Assembly (NCBI GenBank): GCA_947482805.1
Contig: CANKLK010000024.1
Location: forward strand, 1 to 19,490
Length of the DNA: 19,490 bases
Direction: 5' to 3'
From: Flavobacteriaceae bacterium
GTDB lineage: Bacteria > Bacteroidota > Bacteroidia > Flavobacteriales > Flavobacteriaceae
Shown: one piece after another, positions 7,670-15,274 of the stretch
How the letters are laid out: each line of letters opens with the position of its first letter
Position numbering within the stretch: position 1 is the stretch's first letter
The notes under the pieces: generated by a model
Seen by the model: the letters and a program-made list of their open reading frames with translations, nothing else
Databases searched by the model: none
Told to the model about the DNA's origin: nothing
Translations under genes and position numbers: made by a program

Positions 7670-7888
7670 ATGGGAAAAAAAAATCTAATCCGACAGGATG
7701 GTGAAATATCTGAAGCTTTATCAAATGCTATGTTTAGAGTTAAACTTGAAAATGGACATTTAATAATTGCTACTATTTCCGGAAAGATGAGGATGAACTA
7801 CATAAGAATACTTCCTGGCGATAAAGTTGCTGTCGAAATGTCTCCTTATGATTTAACTCGTGGAAGAATAATTTATCGTTATAAATAA
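7670..7888 (+). CDS. infA: Translation initiation factor IF-1
   Basis: IF-1 is a small OB-fold protein that occupies the 30S A site during initiation and modulates IF-2 and IF-3. Its 72 residues equal the standard length. Signatures: an acidic-to-aliphatic N terminus ([20 protein letters not shown]), then [20 protein letters not shown] and the C-terminal [15 protein letters not shown]. It is the first gene after the internal promoter, and rpmJ follows after 16 nt. Confidence 0.98.
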   Translation: MGKKNLIRQDGEISEALSNAMFRVKLENGHLIIATISGKMRMNYIRILPGDKVAVEMSPYDLTRGRIIYRYK

Positions 7889-7904
7889 TAATTGTTTAAA
7901 TTTT

Positions 7905-8021
7905 ATGAAAGTAAGACCATCTGTAAAAAAGCGTTCAGCTGATTGCAAAATTGTTCGTCGTAAAGGTAAACTTTACATCATTAATAAAAAGAATCCTAAG
8001 TTTAAACAACGTCAAGGATAA
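7905..8021 (+). CDS. rpmJ: 50S ribosomal protein L36, zinc-free type
   Basis: A 38-codon gene. L36 is the smallest 50S protein and binds 23S rRNA near the A-site side of the large subunit. The start [20 protein letters not shown] and the end NPKFKQRQG identify it. The zinc-ribbon form has Cys11, Cys14, Cys27 and a histidine; here only Cys14 remains (Ser11, Asn27, Phe33), so this is the C-minus form. Located between infA and rpsM, its standard place. Confidence 0.97.
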   Translation: MKVRPSVKKRSADCKIVRRKGKLYIINKKNPKFKQRQG

Positions 8022-8041
8022 TAATTAAAATTATATTTATT

Positions 8042-8419
8042 ATGGCTCGTATTGCAGGCGTAGATTTGCCAAAAAACAAAAGAGGTGTTATTGGATTAAC
8101 ATACATTTTCGGAATAGGTAACACTAGTTCTAAAAATATATTATCTGAAGCAGGAATTGATGAAAATGTTCGTGTTAAAGATTGGTCAGATGATAACATC
8201 AAGGAAATTCGTAGAATACTAGGTGATAATTACAAAGTTGAAGGTCAGTTGAGGTCGGAGGTTCAATTAAATATTAAACGTTTAATGGATATAGCTTGTC
8301 TTCGTGGTCTTCGTCATCGTAAAGGTCTTCCTGTTCGTGGTCAACGTACTCGTACAAATTCCAGAACTAGAAAAGGAAAACGTAAGACAGTTGCTAATAA
8401 AAAGAAGGCTACTAAATAA
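8042..8419 (+). CDS. rpsM: 30S ribosomal protein S13
   Basis: S13 sits at the top of the 30S head and makes inter-subunit bridges with L5 and 23S rRNA; its tail contacts the P-site tRNA. The 125 residues fit the family. Visible: [20 protein letters not shown], the helix-two-turn-helix region [20 protein letters not shown], and the basic [20 protein letters not shown] segment with a lysine-rich end. It begins 20 nt after rpmJ. Confidence 0.98.
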   Translation: MARIAGVDLPKNKRGVIGLTYIFGIGNTSSKNILSEAGIDENVRVKDWSDDNIKEIRRILGDNYKVEGQLRSEVQLNIKRLMDIACLRGLRHRKGLPVRGQRTRTNSRTRKGKRKTVANKKKATK

Positions 8420-8456
8420 TAATTATCAAATTAAATTGTAAACATCTTATACAATT

Positions 8457-8846
8457 ATGGCTAAGGCTGCAAAAAAAATCAAAAAGAAAAATGTAAAGGT
8501 TGAATCTATTGGATGCGCTTATATTCAGGCTTCTTTTAATAATATTATCGTTACATTAACAAATAAATCAGGCCAGGTAATATCTTGGGGATCTGCAGGT
8601 AAATCTAAATTTCGCGGTTCTAAGAAAAATACCCCTTATGCCGCTCAAGTCTGTGCTAGTGAAGCTGCAAAAGAAGCTTTTGAATTAGGTCTTAGAAATG
8701 TAGTTGTATATGTTAAAGGTCCAGGTTCTGGAAGAGAAGCAGCAATTAGAGCAATTGATTCAACTGGTGTTAAAGTAACTATGATACAGGATACAACTCC
8801 TCTTCCTCATAATGGTTGCAGACCTCCAAAAAAACGTAGAGTTTAA
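8457..8846 (+). CDS. rpsK: 30S ribosomal protein S11
   Basis: S11 forms part of the 30S platform near the mRNA exit and the E site. The 129 residues match the usual length. Visible signatures are [20 protein letters not shown] (residues about 21-40), [20 protein letters not shown] and the C-terminal [20 protein letters not shown]. It lies 37 nt after rpsM and 32 nt before rpsD. No anomaly seen. Confidence 0.98.
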   Translation: MAKAAKKIKKKNVKVESIGCAYIQASFNNIIVTLTNKSGQVISWGSAGKSKFRGSKKNTPYAAQVCASEAAKEAFELGLRNVVVYVKGPGSGREAAIRAIDSTGVKVTMIQDTTPLPHNGCRPPKKRRV

Positions 8847-8878
8847 TTTTTTTACTATTCAATACTAATTTTTATATA

Positions 8879-9493
8879 ATGGCAAGATATAGAGGTCCAA
8901 GATCTAAAAAAGCAAGAGCTTTTAATGAACCAATTTACGGTCAAGATAAATACTTTGAAAGAAAAAAGTATCCTCCCGGTATGCATGGTCTTGCAAAACG
9001 TCGTAAGCAGAAATCTGATTATGCTATTCAGTTAACTGAAAAGCAGAAAGCTAAATATACTTATGGTGTTTTAGAAAGACAGTTTCGTCGTACTTTTGAA
9101 GCTGCTACAAGAAAAATTGGTGTTACAGGTGAAAATCTGTTACAGCTTCTTGAAGCTAGGCTTGATAATATCGTTTATAGACTTGGTATTTCTCCTACAC
9201 GTAGTGGTGCTCGTCAGTTAGTTTCACATGGTCATATTGCACTTGATGGTATTGTTTCAACAATCCCTTCTCTTTCAGTTCGTCCTGGTCAAGTAATTGC
9301 TGTAAGAGGTAAGTCAAAAAGTCTTCAAACTATTATTGATTCAACTGCTGCACATAGTCAAAATGTAAAAAGATATGCTTGGTTGGAATGGAACTCAGCT
9401 AAGTTGGAAGGTAATTTTTTGAATTATCCTACAAGAGATCAAATTCCTGAAACTATTAATGAACAGTTAATTGTTGAGTTATACTCCAAATAA
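8879..9493 (+). CDS. rpsD: 30S ribosomal protein S4
   Basis: S4 nucleates 30S assembly by binding the 16S 5' domain and, in E. coli, represses the alpha operon. The 204 residues are typical. The N terminus (MARYRGPRSKKARAFNEPIY) lacks the cysteine pairs of the zinc-binding S4 type. The S4 RNA-binding domain is visible at about residues 93-150 (LEARLDNIVYRLGISPTRSG, then ARQLVSHGHIALDG). It is followed by a strong hairpin in the gap before rpoA. Confidence 0.98.
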   Translation: MARYRGPRSKKARAFNEPIYGQDKYFERKKYPPGMHGLAKRRKQKSDYAIQLTEKQKAKYTYGVLERQFRRTFEAATRKIGVTGENLLQLLEARLDNIVYRLGISPTRSGARQLVSHGHIALDGIVSTIPSLSVRPGQVIAVRGKSKSLQTIIDSTAAHSQNVKRYAWLEWNSAKLEGNFLNYPTRDQIPETINEQLIVELYSK

Positions 9494-9507
9494 TTATTCT
9501 GTTTTTT

Positions 9508-9540
9508 ATAGGACTTCAAACGTTCTGTTTGAAGTCCTAT
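9508..9540 (+). terminator. 14-bp perfect hairpin between rpsD and rpoA (attenuator or terminator)
   Basis: ATAGGACTTCAAAC (9508-9521) pairs perfectly with GTTTGAAGTCCTAT (9527-9540) around a 5-nt loop, starting 15 nt after the rpsD stop. Downstream is AT-rich with a T run only at 9554-9559, and a T run (9502-9507) precedes the stem. That makes a bidirectional or leaky terminator, an attenuator or an mRNA-processing site all possible. It is the strongest hairpin inside the superoperon and may set rpoA levels apart from the ribosomal genes. Confidence 0.6.
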
Positions 9541-9581
9541 TATTTATTATATATTTTTTCAAATAAAAGCCACAACTCAAT

Positions 9582-10580
9582 ATGAGCTTGCTGAATTTCC
9601 AAAAACCTGACAAAATTCTTTTACAAAAGGCTGATGATTTTGAAGGTCATTTTGAATTTAAACCTTTGGAACCTGGGTTCGGACAAACAATTGGTAACTC
9701 TCTAAGGAGAATACTCTTGTCATCACTCGATGGATATGCTATTTCTGCTGTTCGTATTAAAGGTGCTGATCACGAATTTTCTACTGTAGAAGGTGTTGTT
9801 GAGGATGTTGTCGACATTATTCTTAATTTAAAACAAGTACGGATAAAATATCTTTTAGATGATCAGGACTTAGTATCTGAGAAAATTTATGTTTCTGTAA
9901 GTGGTAAATCAGTTTTTACTGCTGGTGATATTGTTTCAAGTACAAATGTCTTTAAAGTTACAAATCCCTCATTAGTACTTTGTAATATGGATCCATCTGT
10001 TACTTTAGAAATGGAATTAACTGTTTCAAAAGGACGCGGTTATGTTCCAGCTGAAGAAAGTTTACCAAAAGATGCTCCAATAGGATTCATTCCTGTTGAT
10101 GCTATATATACTCCTATAAAAAACGTTAGATATTCTGTTGAAAGTAGTCGTGTTGGTCAAAGAACTGACTATGAAAAATTGACACTTGAGATTAGAACAG
10201 ATGGTACTATTCATCCTGAATATGCCTTAAGAGAGTCTGCTAAAATTATGATTCAACATCTAATGTTAATTACTGATGAGAATATTAAATTCCCTGATGA
10301 AACTGACAAGGAAGATAATATTGTCGATGAGCATATTCTTCACATGCGTAAGCTTTTAAAGACATCTCTCGAAGATTTAGATTTATCAGTTCGTGCATAT
10401 AACTGTCTGAAAGCTGCCAAAATTAATTCTTTAGGTGAAATGGTTCAATACGAAACCCATGAACTTTTAAAATTCAGAAATTTTGGTAAAAAATCTTTGG
10501 TCGAAATTGAAGAGTTGTTACAAGAAAAAGGTCTTTCTTTTGGAATGGATTTATCTAAATATAAACTAGACGAGGAATAA
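9582..10580 (+). CDS. rpoA: DNA-directed RNA polymerase subunit alpha
   Basis: The alpha subunit dimerises to start assembly of RNA polymerase and contacts promoter DNA and activators. It has 332 residues, normal for the family. The N-terminal domain contains the dimerisation segment EPGFGQTIGNSLRRILLSSL (about residues 30-49) and GYAISAVRIKGADHEFSTVE; the C-terminal domain (about residues 258-325) shows LEDLDLSVRAYNCLKAAKIN and FGKKSLVEIEELLQEKGLSF. An 88-nt gap containing a hairpin precedes it. A TTTG (9528-9531) with TATATTTT (9550-9557) is a possible but imperfect promoter. Confidence 0.98.
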   Translation: MSLLNFQKPDKILLQKADDFEGHFEFKPLEPGFGQTIGNSLRRILLSSLDGYAISAVRIKGADHEFSTVEGVVEDVVDIILNLKQVRIKYLLDDQDLVSEKIYVSVSGKSVFTAGDIVSSTNVFKVTNPSLVLCNMDPSVTLEMELTVSKGRGYVPAEESLPKDAPIGFIPVDAIYTPIKNVRYSVESSRVGQRTDYEKLTLEIRTDGTIHPEYALRESAKIMIQHLMLITDENIKFPDETDKEDNIVDEHILHMRKLLKTSLEDLDLSVRAYNCLKAAKINSLGEMVQYETHELLKFRNFGKKSLVEIEELLQEKGLSFGMDLSKYKLDEE

Positions 10581-10589
10581 TTTTTTTAT

Positions 10590-10640
10590 ATGCGGTTACC
10601 ACATGTGCTGCGATGTTATTTTATTAATAATCAATTATAA
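10590..10640 (+). other. Possible 16-codon leader ORF before rplQ
   Basis: ATG at 10590 opens a 16-codon frame (MRLPHVLRCYFINNQL) that ends 2 nt before the rplQ ATG. Its first 25 bases are conspicuously richer in G and C than the surrounding AT-rich spacer, which suggests some sequence constraint. It could be a leader peptide, an RNA structure or chance. I have no homology evidence for it. Confidence 0.2.
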
Positions 10641-10642
10641 TT

Positions 10643-11188
10643 ATGAGACACGGTAAGAAATTTAATCACCTTAGTCGTAAGAATGGGCACAGAAAAGCCT
10701 TGTTACGCAACCTTTCTATTTCTTTGGTAAAGTACAAAAGAATCAAAACTACTATTGCTAAAGCCAAAGAATTAAGAAAATTCATTGAACCATTATTGAC
10801 TAAGTCAAAAAATAACACTACCCACTCTAGACGTGTTGTATACAGTTATTTGCAAAACAAAGAAGCTGTAACTGAAATGTTTACTAACATTGCTTCAAAA
10901 ATAGCTAACAGACCAGGTGGTTATGTTCGTATAGTTCGTTTAGGATTCAGACCTAGTGATGCTGCTGAAGTAGCAATGATAGAATTAGTTGATTTTAATA
11001 CAATAGCCCTTAATGCTGCTAATGATGCAGCTGAATCTGATAAAAAGCGTACTCGTCGTGGTCGTAAGAAGAAATCAGATGAGGTTAGCACAGAAAACAA
11101 TTCTGAGTCAATTGTAAATGATAACACTTTAACACAAGATCAAAGTGATGTTGTTGACACTGAAATAAAGGATAATACTGAAGAATAA
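10643..11188 (+). CDS. rplQ: 50S ribosomal protein L17 with C-terminal extension
   Basis: L17 binds 23S rRNA close to the exit tunnel. The core (residues about 1-120) shows MRHGKKFNHLSRKNGHRKAL, the segment RIKTTIAKAKELRKFIEPLL and a domain end around GGYVRIVRLGFRPSDAAEVA. The protein runs to 181 residues against about 127 in E. coli: after a basic patch (KKRTRRGRKKK) comes a roughly 40-residue acidic, Asn/Ser/Thr-rich tail, probably disordered. Similar long tails occur in other Bacteroidota. It closes the superoperon and is followed by a terminator. Confidence 0.97.
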   Translation: MRHGKKFNHLSRKNGHRKALLRNLSISLVKYKRIKTTIAKAKELRKFIEPLLTKSKNNTTHSRRVVYSYLQNKEAVTEMFTNIASKIANRPGGYVRIVRLGFRPSDAAEVAMIELVDFNTIALNAANDAAESDKKRTRRGRKKKSDEVSTENNSESIVNDNTLTQDQSDVVDTEIKDNTEE

Positions 11189-11209
11189 TATTATTATAGA
11201 AATTTTATT

Positions 11210-11246
11210 AGCCACAACTCTTATTGAATTGTGGCTTTTTATTTTA
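11210..11246 (+). terminator. Rho-independent terminator of the ribosomal superoperon
   Basis: AGCCACAA (11210-11217) pairs with TTGTGGCT (11229-11236) around an 11-nt loop and is followed by TTTTATTTTA, a typical U-rich tail. It begins 22 nt after the rplQ stop and ends practically at the ATG of the following flippase gene, which argues that the flippase is not simply part of the ribosomal transcript unless there is read-through. Confidence 0.75.
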
Positions 11247-11247
11247 C

Positions 11248-12600
11248 ATGATACGGGCAATTTCAAAAATATTTTTTGGGACATTTAATGAAACCAATTT
11301 AAAGTCAAAATTTCTTAAAGCTTCTTTAGGATCTATTTTGCTGCAATTCATTTTTTCATTATTGACATTTATAACCACTATTATAATTGCAAGGATTAGT
11401 GGTGATAAAGGTTTTGGTATCTATAGTTTAGTTTTTACTTGGGTTTCTGTAATAAGTTCATTGGCTTTATTTGGTTTTGATGACTTGGCTTTGAAACAAA
11501 TTTCAATCTATAAATCCAAAAATCAATTATCAGAAATTAAATCTTTTCTTATTTATGGCTTAAAAAATATTACAATTTTTTCTTCTTTAGTTTCATTCAT
11601 ATACATAATAGTTTGTAATTTTATACCATTACCTGGCATTTTCGAATATAAATTTTTTCATATAATTGCCGCATTATCAATACCATTTTTTGCAGTTGTT
11701 CTTTTTCTCCAATCAGTTCTAAAAGCTGTAGGTTTAATTACAATAGGACAATTGTCGGAAAAATTAGTTCAGCCACTAAGTTTTATATTTATTATTACTT
11801 TTTATTATTTACTTGGTCTTGACGTTAATGATTTTGTCGCAATATTTTTTAGAGTAGTATCCTTCTTAATAGCGGCTATTTTTATCGTCTTACTTTTATT
11901 ATATAAAATTAAAAATATTCTAAAATCTACTTTAGTACCACTTGAATCGCATACATGGAATAAAAGTTTGATTTATTTCTGTTTGAGTACTTTACTTTTT
12001 AGTTTAAATTCAAGAGTAGATATAATTTTTCTAGGTTTATACAGCGTTTTACCTGAAGAAATTGCTTATTATAATGTGGCTTCTAAATTTTCTGACATAG
12101 CATTAATACCTTTTCTTGTTATCTCAACAGTATCGACCCCAATGTTTGCATCAATGTATCATGAAAAAAAACTACATGCTTTACAGAACTTTTATACGAT
12201 GATAACTCGTATTGGCTTTGTAATAGTTTTTCTTATTATATTAATTTTTATAGCTTTCGGACCATTTTTCTTGAGTTGGTATGGTGATACTTTCAAGTCA
12301 GCTTATTTTGTGCTTGTTTTGCTTTGCTTATCCAAACTTGTCCATGTTTTTGTTGGTCCAGCTAATTTTTTGCTATCCATGTCCGGTTTCGAAAAGTACG
12401 TTACTAGAGCACTTGTAATGAGTGTTATTATAACTATAATTCTTGACTTAATATTAATCCCTTTGTATAGTTTAACTGGCGCCGCTTATGCTTCAATAGG
12501 AGGGTTGATTTTCTATGATTTTTACCTTGCTTATATTGGTTACAAAAAGACTGGTTTATATTTTACAATTTTAGGAAAATTTAAAAAAGTCATAGATTAG
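11248..12600 (+). CDS. Polysaccharide/oligosaccharide flippase (Wzx/MATE-like membrane protein)
   Basis: Integral membrane protein of 450 residues with about 12-14 hydrophobic segments, in the polysaccharide biosynthesis flippase family (MOP superfamily). Members move lipid-linked sugars across the inner membrane for surface polysaccharide or O-antigen. The N terminus KASLGSILLQFIFSLLTFIT followed by IARISGDKGFGIYSLVFTW is typical of the first two helices of this family. I start it at ATG 11248 because the in-frame TTG at 11224 lies inside the terminator loop. No glycosyltransferase or other surface-polysaccharide gene is adjacent, so the substrate cannot be named. The gene is extremely AT-rich (for example 9 G/C in the 60 bases from 11521). 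Confidence 0.8.
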   Translation: MIRAISKIFFGTFNETNLKSKFLKASLGSILLQFIFSLLTFITTIIIARISGDKGFGIYSLVFTWVSVISSLALFGFDDLALKQISIYKSKNQLSEIKSFLIYGLKNITIFSSLVSFIYIIVCNFIPLPGIFEYKFFHIIAALSIPFFAVVLFLQSVLKAVGLITIGQLSEKLVQPLSFIFIITFYYLLGLDVNDFVAIFFRVVSFLIAAIFIVLLLLYKIKNILKSTLVPLESHTWNKSLIYFCLSTLLFSLNSRVDIIFLGLYSVLPEEIAYYNVASKFSDIALIPFLVISTVSTPMFASMYHEKKLHALQNFYTMITRIGFVIVFLIILIFIAFGPFFLSWYGDTFKSAYFVLVLLCLSKLVHVFVGPANFLLSMSGFEKYVTRALVMSVIITIILDLILIPLYSLTGAAYASIGGLIFYDFYLAYIGYKKTGLYFTILGKFKKVID

Positions 12601-12680
12601 AATCTTTTAAATTATTAGCTAATTTTTATCTTTATTTTTTTTAGTTTGCCTAATTAAATTTAGCTTATCATTCAATTAAA

Positions 12681-13772
12681 ATGAAACTACCTTTATCCTT
12701 TTGTCCTTAGCTATTTTAGTTGTTGGTGTTTTACAATTATTTGTAGCAGTTGATTTAAATATCTCCTTTTTCAATTCTATAATATTTATATTAGGCGGTT
12801 TTTTGCTCTTGGTCAAAGGTGCAGATTTTTAGTTGAGGGTGGCTCAGCTTTTGCTAAAGGATTTGGAGTATCTGATATAGTTATAGGTTTAACAATTGTA
12901 TCATTGGGTACTTCTGCACCTGAATTAGTTGTAAATGTAGGCTCATCATTTAAAGGTGAATCTGATTTTGTATACGGTAATGTACTTGGTAGCAACATTT
13001 TTAATTCTTTATTTATACTTGGTTTGGCCGGTTTGATTTATCCATTAAAAGTTTTAAAAAACACGGGTAGAATAGAAATCCCAATTTCTATTTTCATTGT
13101 TATAATTGTTTTGTTAATGTCTAATAATTCGTTTTTTTGGGCTAAACAAAGTATTCATAATGGAAAAGATGGAATTCTAAGTAGATTAGATGGCGCAATA
13201 TTGTTGACATTTTTTGCAGTTTTCTTATACTATGTATTTAGAAATTCAAAATCAGAACCTTCAGATGGTGATACTATTAAAAAAATGCCCTTTTGGAAGA
13301 CATTACTGCTCATGTCACTTGGTATATGTGGTCTCATATTCGGTGGCAACTGGGTTTTAGACGGCTCTATAACTGTTGCAAAATCTATTAATTTAAGTGA
13401 ACGAATTATCGGACTTATACAATACTTGCGGTCGGCACTTCATTGCCAGAATTGGCAACATCAGTAGTTGCTGCTATGAAAAAAAACAGTGATATAGCCG
13501 TTGGAAATGTTGTAGGCTCTAATTTTTTTAATGTCCTAGGGATTTTAGGACTAAGTTCTTTTATATTTCCAACACCATTTTCTTCCACAACAAATTTTGA
13601 TTTATATTTTCTAATCGGATCTACAGTACTTATTTTTGGATTACTCTTCATTGGATCAAAGTCGCAAAAAGGTTTTTATACTTTGGGTAAGCTCACTTCT
13701 TTGATGCTTATTTTAATATATGTTGCTTATACTTGTTTTCTTGTTTTGCAAGAAGTATATAAAAACACCTGA
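12681..13772 (+). pseudogene. Calcium/sodium antiporter (CaCA family), disrupted by frameshifts
   Basis: The pieces together encode a YrbG-like Na+/Ca2+ exchanger of about 360 residues. Alpha repeat 1 is at about 12880-13030 (GLTIVSLGTSAPELVVNV, then NVLGSNIFNSLFILG). Alpha repeat 2 is at about 13411-13560 (GL, then TILAVGTSLPELATSVV and NVVGSNFFNVLGILG). Three indels break the frame. One A is missing in the run at 12684-12686, just after the ATG. One T is missing in the run at 12826-12830, giving an in-frame TAG at 12830. Two extra bases lie at about 13416-13419 within alpha repeat 2. Restoring them gives a continuous protein. The intact 187-residue and 109-residue pieces are unlikely to work alone. 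Sequencing error is possible for the two homopolymer sites but less so for the third. Confidence 0.85.
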
Positions 13773-13823
13773 GATTATTTATTTATATAATACAATTAGT
13801 TTCGCCATCAACCGAAATAAAAA

Positions 13824-13854
13824 TTGACAATACAATCTAAATGAACTATATTTG
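13824..13854 (+). promoter_or_regulatory. Promoter of the DEAD-box helicase gene
   Basis: TTGAC (TTG at 13824-13826), a 20-nt spacer and TATATTTG (13847-13854) match the Bacteroidota -33/-7 consensus very well. Transcription would begin near 13860, which makes the upstream in-frame codons at 13852 and 13861 poor start candidates and supports ATG 13888, giving a leader of about 25-30 nt. Confidence 0.75.
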
Positions 13855-13887
13855 TACCTAATGGACATTTGGTTCCAGAATAAAGCA

Positions 13888-15264
13888 ATGGATTTAAATA
13901 TAACATTTGAAGATTTAAAATTGACTCGACAGTTTTTGAATGCAGTTCAGGATTTAGGATATACTATTCCCACTACAATTCAGCAAAAAGCAATTCCTTT
14001 AATTCGCTCGGGTCAACACATCATTGGTATTGCTCAAACAGGTACTGGCAAAACTGCAGCATATCTGTTACCTATCATGCAGCTGCTTAAATATCCGCAA
14101 GGAGATTTACCTCGTTGCGTTATATTGGTTCCAACAAAAGAATTGGTTCTTCAGGTGCTCGAGCAGGTCGTCCTTTTGGGTAAGTATACCGACCTTCGTT
14201 CTGTTGGTCTTTATGGTGGTGTTGGAAGAAAGAAACAGGCATCAGATGCTGCTTCAGGCGTAGATATAGTTGTTTCTACACCAATGCGACTGCTTGAAAT
14301 TTATCAGGAAGAAGGTCTTGATTTAAAAAAAGTACAGATTTTAGTAATGGATGAGGCGGATCGGATGTTGGATATGGGTTTTCGTCCTCAGATAAATGCA
14401 ATACTGGATGTGCTTCCCCGAAAAAAACAAAATATGATGTTTTCTGCGACCTTTTCTTCCATTATTGAAGAATTGAGTTGGGATTTTATGGATTTTCCAA
14501 TAAAAATTGAAATTACACCAGAAGCAACTCCTGTCGAAACTGTTGAGCAGCGTGCTTATCTCGTACCAAATTTTCAGACAAAACTTAATCTGATTGAGTA
14601 TTTGCTCAAAGATATTTCTTTGAACAGGGTGATGATTTTTGTTAAATCAAAGGGGAGTGCCAATAGAATTTTTGAGTATTTAAAACAAAGAATAAAAGGC
14701 GAAATCAGACTGATACATTCCAATAAGTCACAAAATGCCCGAATCAATTCTTTTAATGATTTCAGAGAAGGAAATGTTCGTCTGCTGATCTCAACAGATG
14801 TAATGTCTAGAGGTATTGACGTAAGCGCTGTTAGCCATGTAATCAATTTTGACGTACCAACAGTTTATGAAGATTATGTTCACCGAATTGGGCGTACAGG
14901 AAGAGCATTGAATGAAGGCATTGCTGTCACATTTGTTTCAAAAGCAGATGAGTATCATCTGACTAAGATTGAAAAGAAAATTCGGATGCCTGTCCCAATT
15001 TTTCATCTCCCCGATAATTTAGAAATTACAGAAACTCCTTTCGAGGAAAATCAGTCGATGGAAAAGGAAATTGACGAACAGAAGAAAAAAGAAGATCCTA
15101 ACTTTCAAGGTGCTTTTCACGAAAAAAAAGATTACAAACTGAAGCAAAAACAAAAAAAGGCAAAAAAAGTACCCAAGTTTACTGGTAAATCTAAATCTGT
15201 TGTTCAAAAAACAGTAAAAACTGGTCTGAAGACTTCAAAATACAATAGGAACAAAGAAAAGTAG
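13888..15264 (+). CDS. DEAD-box ATP-dependent RNA helicase (RhlE-like)
   Basis: Unwinds or remodels RNA using ATP, likely in ribosome assembly, RNA decay or cold adaptation. Starting at ATG 13888 (MDLNITFEDLKL) gives 458 residues; earlier in-frame codons overlap the promoter or transcription start. Motifs in order: Q motif (TTIQQKAI, 29-36), motif I AQTGTGKT (49-56), Ia PTKELVLQ (82-89), Ib TPMRLLE (131-137), DEAD (155-158), SAT (186-188), motif IV IFVKSKG (250-256), V STDVMSRGID (302-311), VI HRIGRTGR (332-339). The last 85 or so residues form a Lys-rich, probably disordered tail typical of RhlE-type enzymes. The CDF transporter gene follows after only 10 nt. Confidence 0.95.
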   Translation: MDLNITFEDLKLTRQFLNAVQDLGYTIPTTIQQKAIPLIRSGQHIIGIAQTGTGKTAAYLLPIMQLLKYPQGDLPRCVILVPTKELVLQVLEQVVLLGKYTDLRSVGLYGGVGRKKQASDAASGVDIVVSTPMRLLEIYQEEGLDLKKVQILVMDEADRMLDMGFRPQINAILDVLPRKKQNMMFSATFSSIIEELSWDFMDFPIKIEITPEATPVETVEQRAYLVPNFQTKLNLIEYLLKDISLNRVMIFVKSKGSANRIFEYLKQRIKGEIRLIHSNKSQNARINSFNDFREGNVRLLISTDVMSRGIDVSAVSHVINFDVPTVYEDYVHRIGRTGRALNEGIAVTFVSKADEYHLTKIEKKIRMPVPIFHLPDNLEITETPFEENQSMEKEIDEQKKKEDPNFQGAFHEKKDYKLKQKQKKAKKVPKFTGKSKSVVQKTVKTGLKTSKYNRNKEK

Positions 15265-15274
15265 CAATTCGTAA

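Noticed and set aside
9568..11220. AGCCACAACTC present both before rpoA (9568-9578) and in the rplQ terminator (11210-11220)
   Set aside because: Only 11 bases, and the second copy is explained by the terminator stem; no further repeat context, so chance is likely.
12609..12648. AT hairpin (AAATTA/TAATTT) after the flippase and a TTAGTTTG promoter-like motif
   Set aside because: The stem is 6 A-T pairs and the -7-like motif has a mismatch and no -33 partner; both are too weak in such AT-rich DNA to annotate.
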